Below, piece after piece: positions 1 to 11,399 of a stretch of 64,000 nucleotides of DNA. The stretch comes from Gordionus sp. m RMFG-2023. Its lineage: Eukaryota > Nematomorpha > Gordioida > Chordodea > Parachordodidae. The notes beneath the pieces were generated by a model. That model searched no databases. It was not told the DNA's origin and worked only from the letters and a program-made list of their open reading frames with translations. Made by a program: the position numbers and the translations under genes. The DNA is taken from the NCBI RefSeq assembly GCF_954871325.1, contig NC_088777.1:52638002-52702001 (forward strand). The letters run 5' to 3'. The number at the start of each line of letters is the position of its first letter. Within the stretch, counting starts at the first letter, position 1.

Positions 1-409
1 TTTTAAAATATAACTAGTTACAGTTATTTTTAGCAAAAATGTAATTAGAACAACACTAGTATTTTTCTAAAATAGTTTTATTAACTCAACTCGTAGAATG
101 TTTAATTGTAACTTAAAAAAATAAATAATATAATAATCTTTTTTTGTGTATCTTATATTACTTGTTATTAAAATAGTATATTAAAATAGTTATAAAAAAA
201 TTAAAAAAATCATAGGGTTAATATATTATGCTACCAAACATTTTTAATAGTTGATTTTTAAAGTTGAAGAAACTTTATATATATAAAATAATTCTTTTTC
301 TTTAATAAAAATTTTTTTAAATAAAAAGGTTAAATATTCTAACAAATTTTTTAATTAGATAAAAAATTTGATAACGCATTGTGAGTTTTATAAAACGAAA
401 AAATATAGG

Positions 410-2598
410 ATGATTTTTATTTTATTATGGACAATTACTTTGGTACAAGTAACATATTCCACAGGTAAAAGGATATAATTTATATAAATATATATGCCAT
501 ATTATAGTAGACTTTTGTCATATGCAATATCCCCTCGTTTACGACTTCAATCGACATTTCAATTCTTCCGAGTAGACATATATATTGATTGTTATATTAT
601 ATAAAGATTATGAATTATTAAAAATTGAAAATAATTTGCAATATATTAGTGAATCAGTTATAATTTTAAGTATTATTCATATTATAGATATCTATACTTT
701 TGTCCAAAAATTTACTAATTTTTATAACAGATATTTAACTAACTCTTCATTGAATTTGATAGATGATTTAGTCATTTGGGAGTTGCCACAAAATCTATTT
801 TTTTATCCCGACTTCACAAATTACGTATATTTTCTTGATGACAAATACATAAATGATCTGATATTAATCACTAGTGCTTTCAATGCTACAGTAATTAATT
901 TTTTCTTCTTAAATTTTAGAATTTTTATAATGTTTAGTTTTATATAGATACGAATCCCAAGACGTTAAAAGCCATCCTAGCCGATGATAATATTAATTTC
1001 AATACAACTTACGGATTAAATCATTCTCACATTTATAACATTAACCATAACAGATACATTACTGACGATGGTGTCACTGCTGTAAGGGTACAAAATATAA
1101 ATAACTTAAATTTTTATAGTTAAGATTTGTGCAACCTTACGAGAGACCAATTAATGTTTATGAGTTTCACGAGTCATACATAATCTACAGAGGCTTGTTG
1201 AGGTACCCATTCATTAAATTGACTGTCACATTTTACAATATATGGAACAATAGCTTTAGTTTTTCTTCCAAGGACAGGCCAAAGGTTAATATTATCCTAA
1301 AAGATTGTCAAAAAAATACTGAAAGTAAAAAAAAAATAATTCAATTCAAATTTTTATTAAAATGCTTGTTAATTTTATTTTGTATAGGCTATGGTTTGGC
1401 CAACTTTAAATTCAGTTTTGGAAAACGTAAAAATTAGATAAATAATATTTTTGTATATAATTTAATGAATTATTTTTTTAAGCAATTTACGTTTACCAAG
1501 AAGCTGCTTCCGATTACGTGTTATTTAAAGGAGTTTATAATTTAGTTATCGCTGAAAAGAATACAACAATTTTCCTAAAGTACGTTAATAAAAATAGAAT
1601 AAAAACAAGCCTTAAAATTGCTATACATTTCCAGAAATCTACCCTTAAATCCTTGCATTCGTTTGCCATATTCGAGCTTGTGCGTTACTGACTTAATATA
1701 CACGTCAGCTATTGATTATTATTATTACCCGCTCACCTACATATTACAAATGTTTGAGATATCTCTTAAAGATATGAAAAAGGCAATAAAATATTGGAGA
1801 AATTTTTATATCTCACAAAATACGAAGGTCATCAATAAATTAAATTTTGGATAAAAATTATATTTTAAGTTTATCTAATTTAGATATATGTTCATTGGGT
1901 ATTTTTATATTTCGTGATATGATATCTTTTTGTAACTAAAAAGCATGCATTTCTAAATTTATTCCCCAAAAATAGCCCCAATAAATTAATTTGAAAATTT
2001 GTTTTATTTCTGATGTATTTTTTTTTAAATATCTTTTCTCTAAGAATGTATTTTGAGGGTTTTCTTGTAATTTTTTCGTATTATTCTAGGCTAAAAGCCA
2101 CCAAAAATTTATATTATATATTCCTACATTTTTTGAGCTGGGTAATTCATTCATATTTCTTATATTAAATAGTTCGCAAAAGAATTGTCTAATTTCTTCC
2201 AAATGATTTTATATAAAATAAGATGAAAATACAGGTGAACACGAATAAATCTGCTCTTTGCACTCTACTGATTCTTAGCATCAATAATGGTCTAAAATAT
2301 ACAATTAACTTAGGAAGGAATCAATATGTAATTAAAAAATATATTATTAACTGTGAAATAACATTACAAAATCATATAAATACTATTTTATATTTTTAAG
2401 GCAATCATCGAACAAAACAAAGCAATGCTTACCCTAAAAAATCATCAAAATAACATTATCGATACTACTTTGAAAAATAATTGTATAGTTTATAGCATAA
2501 CGTGTCATCTGAAAATCAATTTGTCAAAAGATGAAGATAAAATTATAAATGTGACCACACTTTCTACATGGCAAATAATGAAGCGTTTGTATCTATGA
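410..2598 (+). CDS. P1: secreted protein of an unrecognised nine-exon family
   Basis: I do not recognise this protein. Exons read from splice sites and paralogue comparison: 410-464, 508-571, 731-890, 948-1081, 1120-1324, 1483-1579, 1635-1827, 2223-2327, 2401-2598, giving about 400 residues. The first exon, MIFILLWTITLVQVTYST, looks like a signal peptide and ends in phase 1 at GTAAAA. Recognisable blocks are YPLVYDFNRHFNSSE, LNLIDDLVIWELPQ, EFHESYIIYRG, EISLKDMKKAIKYW and KIINVTTLSTW. There are several N-glycosylation sequons and no further membrane segment. All joins agree in phase except exon 3 to exon 4, which is off by one base with canonical sites. Exon 7 could instead end at a stop at 1852-1854, in which case 2223-2598 would be a separate two-exon gene starting at ATG 2223. 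P4 shows the same exon lengths almost throughout, so a functional gene is likely, but its role is unknown. Confidence 0.72.
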
Positions 2599-4305
2599 AT
2601 ATTATATAAAGCTTGTGTTGTTTTACCATATGAGTGGTTGAAACAAACTATTTATTTATCCTAGATTCATTTTAAATAAAATTGTCATATTTGTAGGTAA
2701 AGGTATCTTAAATTTAATTCAATTGAACAATTCTTAATTAATACTTTTAAGAAAAAACCATCTGATATCATTGTAAAATAATAGCGATATTAAATTTTTT
2801 TATATATTTTTTATTCATAAAAAATTTGCGATTTTGTCTTATATATATATTTTGAATATGGTTATTTGATTTATAGTATGTTTATTAAATTAATAACAAA
2901 GTTTAATATATGAATTTAAAAAAATATATATTAGCTTTATTATATAAATTGTTTATCTTTAACTGTTCTGTGTCTATATACGATAAGGAATACTTTTCGT
3001 GTTATATATGAAAACGTAAGATTATATTGGTTTAATTATATTTACTCATTTTACTTATAATTTAACCAAAATAAAACAACACTACTAATATTTATAATTC
3101 TGAGCTAAAAATCTTCACATCTTGAAAGATTTAAACATGTAAATTGCAAAATATTTATTTATGAAAAGTTTTTTTTTCTTTACAAATTTTATTCTATAAA
3201 ATAATTACTTATAAAAATCTGATATTTAATATAAATATTATCCTCAGACCATTTCCAAATAAAACGTTTTTTAAAAGCAATTTTCTAGCCATGTTTCCAG
3301 CTAATTTTTATTTATTTTCAAACAAAAGTTAATAGCTTCTAAATAATTTTTTTTGTATAATAAAATATTTATAAAAAATTAATTTATTAAGCCCACAGAC
3401 CTAAAATACTGAATAACAACACTAAATTTTACAAAAGAAATATTATATATTGATTTAATCTAAGTCTTCGTGAAGTTATTGTGCTAAAAGAGATTTTACT
3501 CGTTTTTAGCATAATGAAATAATAATTTATATATCGTGTACTTATTTGTTATAATATATATTGTCTTATTTGATATTCTTAAAATGTTTCTATTACTTAA
3601 TTTTAATTCAATACGTATATACCTTGTTTTAGTATTTTTAATATTACCCGAATATTAAATTAAAATAATCCTATTATAACAAATTTATAATTTTTAACAT
3701 CTTTAACCTATAAAAATTTTTTATGAACAGTAATCAATCTAATGTACAGCGTTTAAGATGAAAATATTGAATACTTATCTTGTACTCTAATTTAAATATG
3801 AGATTTAACATAATAAAAGCACTATAAGGCTATTTACTAAAACATGTAGTTCAATTCCCAATATTTAGATTAGTTTAGGAGTAAATCAAAAGCTGTTTAA
3901 AGTGGCCTGGATAGATTTGGAGTAATTATAAAGAATAATTTATAATAGAATAATAAATTAAATTTTATTTTTCATGCTTTAATTATTATATATTTTTGAT
4001 TAAAATTTATAAATTAAAAAAGGTTTAAAACCTCAGCATGTATATATATATACATATAATATTTTTCTTCATCCAAACTATTTGTAATTAAATGGTTAAA
4101 AGTGAACGTACTACCTTTAAAATAATTTATAAAATAATTTCTCTAAATTATTTTTGTTAATCAGTTTAAAAATTTATTAAAAAATAAATATATAAAAAAC
4201 ATTTTCATAATAATTTAATTTTTTTTATGTTCCTCTTTAAAAATATAAATTACATGATGCTATTATTTTTGATATTATTATATATTATATTAAATTTTTG
4301 CAAAA
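2599..4305. other. AT-rich spacer between P1 and P2
   Basis: About 1.7 kb of very AT-rich DNA with stops in every frame. I see no exon, RNA gene or clear repeat here. It must hold whatever 3' signals P1 has and any promoter of P2. Confidence 0.5.
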
Positions 4306-7300
4306 TGCGATACCCAAATTAGTTATAACTTCAATCAACATTTCAACTCCTCTGATTTTAATGGTTATGGTAGCGGAAATAATATCAATTTGATCAGGAT
4401 TTAATTGTTGTTTTATTAATACGTGTGATATAAATCATTAGTGTTGCTTTAACATATGTCAATTATATATCTAAATTAATAGAATATTTTTACAAGATAG
4501 AATGACATTTAAATTATAAATTACTGAATAATTTAAAAAAAGAAATTAAAAGTGGATTTTACGATGTAAATAAATATTAAATAATTCACATTCAAAACGG
4601 TTTATTTTAATTTTTATTTACCTATATAAGTTTAATATTGTTAATATTAAGTTATTTTAGGGAAGCTACATTAAAATTGGTGGATGATTTAGTAATTTGG
4701 GAGATGCCACAAACGCATTTTATCGATTTCTTAAATTATTTGTACAAATACTATCTTGATGAAATGTACTCAAATAATCTGAGATTGATTACCACTGCTT
4801 TAAAAGCCAAGGTGATAAAATTAAAAAAATATATATTTTTCGTTTATAATAATGCTTTTATAAAATAACTCGCCATAGCTACAATTATTTTCGCTACTTT
4901 TAGGCATTTTTTCAAAAAATAGCGCTCTATAGCTACTATTTCTAAATCTAGCGTTGTTATTAAATTAACTATTTAGAATAAATTAAATCGCAGTCCAAAT
5001 TATATATATTTTTTGATAATCGTAAATCAAATTAAAATATGAAATATAAATATCAATTACATACATATAAAAGATTTTAATTATAAAATATTAATAAATG
5101 TACAAAAACATATTTTGCTAAATAAATAATTTCCCAGCGGGAACAGAAATAAGTTTTGAAAGAGGAAACTCTTTGTGAGATCTGAAATTGGTGATCTCAA
5201 ATATTTGTTATAATTATTTAATCATGATACATAGAAAATATCATCAAAAAAACTTAGAATATTATATGTTACCATTGTGTTGGATATTTGATTATTAGAG
5301 ACTAAGTTAATTAACCACATATCATAACGAATTAAACAATTAGCTAGCTATTTGTAATTCTCTCTAATTATATAATTTCAATTTTTAAAATAATTAAATT
5401 AACGTAGAAGTTAAAAGATTAGCGCGATCAGTTTTTTTTATTCATATAATATTAATTTAAAAAAATTAAATCGGTCTTGTTACTTCCATTAACTACTTTA
5501 ACAGCATTGTAATTTATAATACATAGTATTATATAGACACGGATCCCAGGTTATTATGGTACCTTCATAATATTTACAGTTATGAATATAATTAACGATG
5601 CAGTTACAATTGTAAGTATCAAAATCTTCTAAACATGAAAATTTTTATTGATAGAATCTTGTATTGTAGTTACGATTTGTGCATCCATACATGGGATTCC
5701 TTGAAGTTTACGAAATTCATGAATCATACATAATTTACAAAGGTTCGCTGACATTACCACCCACGAAATTAATAGCCATAAATTTCAAAATGTTCAACAA
5801 AAATATTAGTTCAATTCCCCAGTCCAGACCCAATTTTAATGTCATACTACGAAATTGCAAGATAAATAAGCGAAGTAATATTTTTTTAATTTATATATAA
5901 TGAAATATGTCATATATCAATTTAAGTTAAAAAAAATACAAATGTATATTTTTATAAAAAGAAGAAAAAAAAACATTAAAAAAAAAGAAATATCAAATGG
6001 CGAGGTCGGGTTGATGTTTTAAATATTTGTTAATTAGATCTAATTATAGGTACGGCGATTTTCTGCTTGAGTTTGTAAAATGGAGAAATGTATGAATAAA
6101 AAATATATTATAATGTATATAATAGTAAATTGATATTTAAAATTGATAAGCAATGTACATAGACAAACAGAATATTTCCCAATTCGTGTTATTTGAAAGA
6201 GTTTACAATTAGGTTGTATACAAAGGAAATTCGTCAATTTTTATGAAGTAAATATTTTATTATAAATATAAGATTAATATCAACAAACATGGTTATTTAG
6301 GAATCTACCCTTGTTTCCTTACAAGAGTTTACATAATCCCATCAAACGATTTATAGATTTATACACATCCAAACACCAATATTATAGGAACCAATCTACT
6401 TACAGTTTATAATGTTTAATATACCGCTTGAAGATATGCAGCTAGCTTTTAACTACTGGGATAATTTATTTATTTCATCAAAAGGTCATACTAACTCCCC
6501 ACTGTTAATATATTCTTAAAAATAATATCTATATTTAGTATGCAAGCGTTGAATCCTAAAATATCTAAAAGAAGCCATATCTAATTTGGCTAATTACATG
6601 TGTCTCGGGAATGAATTAACACTTTTCTATCACTAAATTACTTTACTAAATATTTCTTCTTCAAAACTAATCAATTTCAAAATTTATACATATACTATGG
6701 AGTAAGACATTCGTTTATATTCCAATTAAATAGCACAGCCCGCCCCCTTCTCCAATAATTAAAAATCTAAATAATACATTTTAAAATGGACATAATTTTG
6801 GTTAATTCAAATTAAAGCATTTTTACTACTTCATTTTCGACATTTTATATTTTTTTATATACTAAATTTTAAAAACAAATTAAGATGGTAATAAATGTCA
6901 ACACTAATGTGTCGGCAATTTGCTCGTTAGTGCTTATAGACATCAATAATGGCTCAAAATATCAAATTTACCTATGAAATCATGAATATGTAATGAAACC
7001 ATGCATTAATAATTCGGTTATAATATTTAATTATTATTAGAATCAATTTCATTTTTTTTTATGATCTAATCATAAAATCGTATTCATTTTGCTATTAAAA
7101 ACATTTTTTAACTAATATCTGCAAATTTTGAACAAGACAGTTCAAACGTCACCCTGACAATTTTTTACGATGATATAGCCCAGAATATTTTTGTAAATGA
7201 GAAAAGTGTTATACTTTATAGTATTGCATGTATGAAAGAACGCCACTTGCTAGAGAACAGACAAAATATGATAAACGTGACAGAGTATTCTCCTTGGGAG

Positions 7301-7321
7301 ATTACGTGTTTGTACATATAA
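4306..7321 (+). pseudogene. P2: decayed tandem copy of the P1 family
   Basis: Same exon order as P1: exon-2-like remnant near 4306-4352, then 4661-4811, 5537-5611, 5670-5874, 6151-6247, 6301-6484, 6885-6989 and 7121-7321. Several exons keep exactly the P1 length (205, 97 and 105 nt) and their splice sites. Signs of decay: no signal exon was found; the exon-2 remnant lost a base in the YNFNQHFN stretch; the 5537 exon is about 60 nt short; there are in-frame stops in the 6151 exon and near the end of the 6885 exon; the 6301 exon is shifted before the MFNIPLEDM block; and no AG precedes the last exon. A dispersed repeat (4862-5220) lies in the intron after 4811. Most likely a pseudogene of a recent duplicate. 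The last exon, ending INVTEYSPWEITCLYI, is still fully open. Confidence 0.72.
4862..5225 (+). repeat. Dispersed repeat, copy 1 (partner near 18055-18515)
   Basis: Starts with ATAGCTAC-rich sequence and ends near a GTGAGATC motif. A related stretch near 18055-18515 has the same order: TAGC/CTATAGCTA motifs, an AT-rich middle, then TTTGTGAGATC or ATTGTGAGATC. This copy lies inside the intron of P2. The class is unknown and no terminal repeats are clear. Confidence 0.45.
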
Positions 7322-9140
7322 TAATTATAACATTCATTTAATTATAGGAATGTGTTTATAAATCAAAATTATATAATAATTAGCTATATTGTAAAATTAT
7401 TTTATTGGTTATTAATTGGGCATGGTATTTTTAGGACATTTTTTGCTACATAATAATATTTCTTTTTTATTTCGTTATGCAAAAAAAAATAAAATTAATA
7501 AAATTGATTTAATACTCTCTATAAGCCAGAAAAACTAGGGAACAAAAGCTGTTTTATTATATATATCTATAAATTATGATTGGTATTAAAAATTTTGATT
7601 TTATTGACTTCACTAAAAAAACCATAAAATTAAGAATTTCGCAAAAATACTAATACTTAAGATTTTAACGTTCTCTCTCTGACAGTAAGTGTTTGCCCTC
7701 TTTTAGCAAAATTGTGAGGGTTGAAAATTTCGATTTCAAATTTTTTTTTTATAATATTTTCGATCTCAAATTTCAATTTAAAATATAATAATAATAATTA
7801 ATATCTAAAATAGTTATGATGAATCATAATAATTATTTCCCCATTCTGATGATGAAAATGGTTCTTAGGTAAATATGAGGTAAGTATATTATTATCTTTT
7901 AGAAATCAATCTATATAAAATGATATTTAAGAACAAGCAATTTATTATTTATAATTTTAACCAATTTCAGTCTAATAATAATCTTTGATAAATTATTAAA
8001 TAAAGTTTTCTCATGATATTTAATGCCCTTTCCATTTTATTCCATTAATTTAAATTATATATAAACTAGCAATGTTTATATTTTTGTTATAAAAGATCAC
8101 GTTTAAATTTACATGATAATCACTATTTTTCACCAACGAAAAAATAAACATAATTTGAATCTCTGAGACTAACCATATTTTACATTATGTGCTGGTATAT
8201 TTTGGTAAACTTGGTTAATATCGAAAATCTTAACAGACTTTTTCATTTAATCATCGTCAAAAAAAAGAAATTAGAAATCAAGCATAAAAGAATTTTGATT
8301 TTTTTCTAAGAATCTATTATGATTTATTTAATTGAAGGAATTATCATCAGGTTAAAATTTATAGACTGAAGAATATGAAATAATTATTGATATTTGAGGA
8401 ATATGGTTCAACAAAATATTATAATCAATTTTTCAATTTATGTTTATTATAAAAATTTACATTTTTTTCTACAATTCGTGTAATTAGAAATACAATATGT
8501 AATATTTTTAATAAGTATAATAAACATTTAAAAACTTAATATTAAACATCCTTCTTAAGAGTTTAAATTTGGAATATTTATCTAATTATATTATAAAACC
8601 AGATATCTGCTGTGCTGCATACTTATTTTATTTTACTAAACTACGTTGTTCAGTCTCTAGAAAGATAAGGGTAGATGTTTATATTATATGAGGATAAATA
8701 TACATTTTATTACACAGTTTATTTCAGTTACCATACATGGTCATTAGAGTTTTGCTTATAGCTATGCAACAAAGATAAGAATTTATGTTAGACTATTAGG
8801 AATGGTATATTATATTAACCACCAAACCCATTACATTTGGTAAAAACTAAAAGATACATTTAATGCTAGTAGTGGTTAAGTCATAATACAAAAATGGTGA
8901 AGTGCTAGTTTATAGCTATGTACAAAGATAAAGATTGATATTAGATTATGATAAATAGTATGGGCACAAACTTCTCACATACAGTGAAATTATCTTAACT
9001 AGGCAAATTATACAAAAAACAAATGTATAATTAAATATAATATAAAAAAATTTAATTTAAAATTAATTTCTATAAATGTAAAAAATTAATAAAATAATTG
9101 AAATAAACATTCAAATATTTTTGTTATAGATGATTATCGT
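7322..9140. other. Non-coding stretch with a short direct repeat
   Basis: No supported gene. A diverged direct repeat is present at about 8751-8812 and 8917-8970 (shared TATAGCTATG, ACAAAGATAA, TTAGA and a trailing GGTAT or AGTAT), roughly 160 bp apart. It may be a decayed tandem duplication. Confidence 0.4.
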
Positions 9141-9144
9141 GAGG

Positions 9145-9901
9145 AATATTTTTTTACCTTTTCTGGTGGTAAACTCCTTCAATATCTCTCTCCACTTTAT
9201 GTTATTCAATCTCGTTTATCTAATTTAAACTTCTTCATATTGGCTCTAACTTTATGGCCCCATTGAAGTTTTGGCCTTCCTCTTTAACGTTTCCCCATCA
9301 CATTCAAACTCTCAAAGTAATTCCTATGTTATTCATAAGCCTTTTCATTGTATGCCCATACCATCTCATTATCTTAGTCTTAATGGGCTCTACTTTTATA
9401 CTTCCTAGTTTTCTTGTTCATAGCACCTTATCTTTTCTTGTTACCCTAGCAATCATCCTCAGCATTCTCATATCCAACTTTAAATTTTTCCCTTTAATTA
9501 GTGTGGGATTCTTTTGTCAAAGAGCACTCCAGATAAAAATCTTCACTTTAACCACCCTTGATTAATTTTACTCTTTGTCCCTTTCTCTATTGTGCCGTTT
9601 GTTGTATAGTGGAATTCAAATATTTGCAGCTTTCAATTGCCGATATCTACCACCTATCACCAAATACTCCGTCTTTTCTCCATTTACAGTCCGTGTTTTT
9701 CAAGGATATTTATCCAGCTCACTTTTATTTCATTTCCTCTTCGGCAAGTATCACAATATCATCTGAAAATATCATATTCCACTGGAGTGTTTGTGGTATA
9801 GACTATGCTAATACATCTATTACTGTTATGAAGAGAAGTGGGCTGAGCCCTTGATGAACTCCCTCGGCTATTGTGAAGCTTGTTGAAGTACCAGTTTTGC
9901 T
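9145..9901 (-). mobile_element. Non-LTR retrotransposon (LINE) relic, RT 3' part
   Basis: Read on the minus strand, the pieces run in the order of a LINE reverse transcriptase of the RTE-like type. They are a GVHQG motif near 9862-9876, the active-site block FSDDIVILAEEE near 9730-9775 (family FADD), a KTEYLVIGG block near 9680, and the C-terminal HVMRR-like segment RWYGHTMKR near 9350 followed by RGRP. Frames shift between these blocks and stops intervene, so it is dead. The upstream part of the element is cut off where the hAT end begins at 9902. Clade assignment is from motif wording only. Confidence 0.75.
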
Positions 9902-11260
9902 CAGGGTTGCCATGTCTCCTCCCATTAGCGGGAGACTCCCGACATCTCTCTCCCTCAAAATTACCGCAATTGGAAATCTCCAGCAATAATCTACCGCAAT
10001 TTTTTAATTTCTCCCGCAATTTTTTTAAAAAGTATTTTAACATTTTAATATATAAATAATGATTTTGAGAAACATTAATTGATTATTTTTATATTTTTAA
10101 AATAAATTTTAATTCGAAAAACATATCTAGTGTGTAAATTTCTTTCTATCATGTTTTATTTTTATTCAATAATAAATCAACATCATTTCATTCATATAAG
10201 CCAGTACAGGGGAGTATATCAACATCGATTGCAATAAAAAAAAAATTCTCAAAAATAATAAATACATGAGATGCAACTACATTTGCGGAAATCGTATACA
10301 TCTATCATGCAGTTCAACATTCACAGAACTATATCATCACAATGTGGGTCGAATATTTTTCTTATAAAACAACTCAAATATAAGTGCAAACCTAACTTGT
10401 GGCAGATCAAAAATGATCAAGGCTATTACAACAAGTGTTTTAGTACCTGAATTCTAAAGGTCAATTCTAGACTATTTGAAAGATGGGCATATATGCAATT
10501 CTAACAGATGCATCTAATAAAGGAAATATTAAAACATTTCCCTCGATCCTTCGTTATTTCAACAAGAATAAGAACATTTCAATAAAACTGTTATAATGTT
10601 TTCCTCGGATAGTGAAAAATCCAACGATGTAGCTAGCCACATAATGGTAAATATAACTGATTCAGGGTTAATGATTTGCATGTCAGCTTTCTGCGCTGAT
10701 AATGCCTCTGTAAATTTTGGCAAAAGCCAAAGTTACTGAATTGAGGCAGCACAATAATGAATTAATACTAATTGGCTGTATATGCCACTACATAATTCTT
10801 GCAAGAAGGCAATGAATGTATTATCTGTAGATGTCGAAATAATTGTAATGAAATTTTAACGAATTTAGTTCATCAACTAAAAGAGTTAATGAATTAAAAG
10901 AGTTGGTGGAGTGGTCTGACTTGGAATGGTGTGAGATGTTGCGATACCTATCAGGTGGTTATCATTAATACCTGCCATCGATATAATTTTAAAATTTTAC
11001 AAACCCTTAAAAAAATATTTTCTAAATAAAGATTTTAAAAGCTGTCCTAAAATTTTGAAAAATTATTTCAAGTATGAAATGGCAAAAGCATATTTGGGAT
11101 AGTCACATGTAGGAAATCTACTTCATGCAGTTAATATTCAGTTGCAATTAGAATATTCTTTATTAAAAAAGATTTACAAAATCATGCTACAGCTCTGTTC
11201 ATCTCTACAGTTAAAAATTGTTAATAAATTTTATGGCGAAGAATGATAAATCGATAAGAT
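9902..11260 (+). mobile_element. hAT transposon relic (family 1, transposase fragments)
   Basis: The left end, CAGGGTTGCCATGTCTCC, is a typical hAT terminus. Transposase fragments follow on the plus strand: LTCGRSKMIKAI near 10400, DASNKGN with TFPSILRYF near 10510-10550, ADNAS with VNFGK near 10700, IGCICHYI near 10780 and an SSSTKRVNELKE segment near 10870-10900. This order matches the widespread animal hAT transposases with a zinc finger and the DASNKGN motif. Many stops and shifts show it is inactive. The right end was not located. It appears to have inserted into the LINE relic on its left. A second fragment with the same end lies at 23434. Confidence 0.75.
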
Positions 11261-11399
11261 TGTTATATAATATTTTCAGTTTTTTCATATTTTGCGTTTT
11301 AGTATAAGCGTTTTAATATTTAATTTACTTTATTATATTTTAAGTGTAGTCTTTTAAATAAGCAGGTTTTTGTTTAATTCGCATTGGTCTAGAGGTGTT

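Noticed and set aside
6040-6237. Minus-strand 65-codon frame
   Set aside because: It overlaps P2 exon 6 (6151-6247), whose paralogues support the plus-strand reading.
9254-9854. Plus-strand open frames of 98-103 codons
   Set aside because: The opposite strand carries LINE reverse-transcriptase motifs in the correct order, so these are shadow frames.
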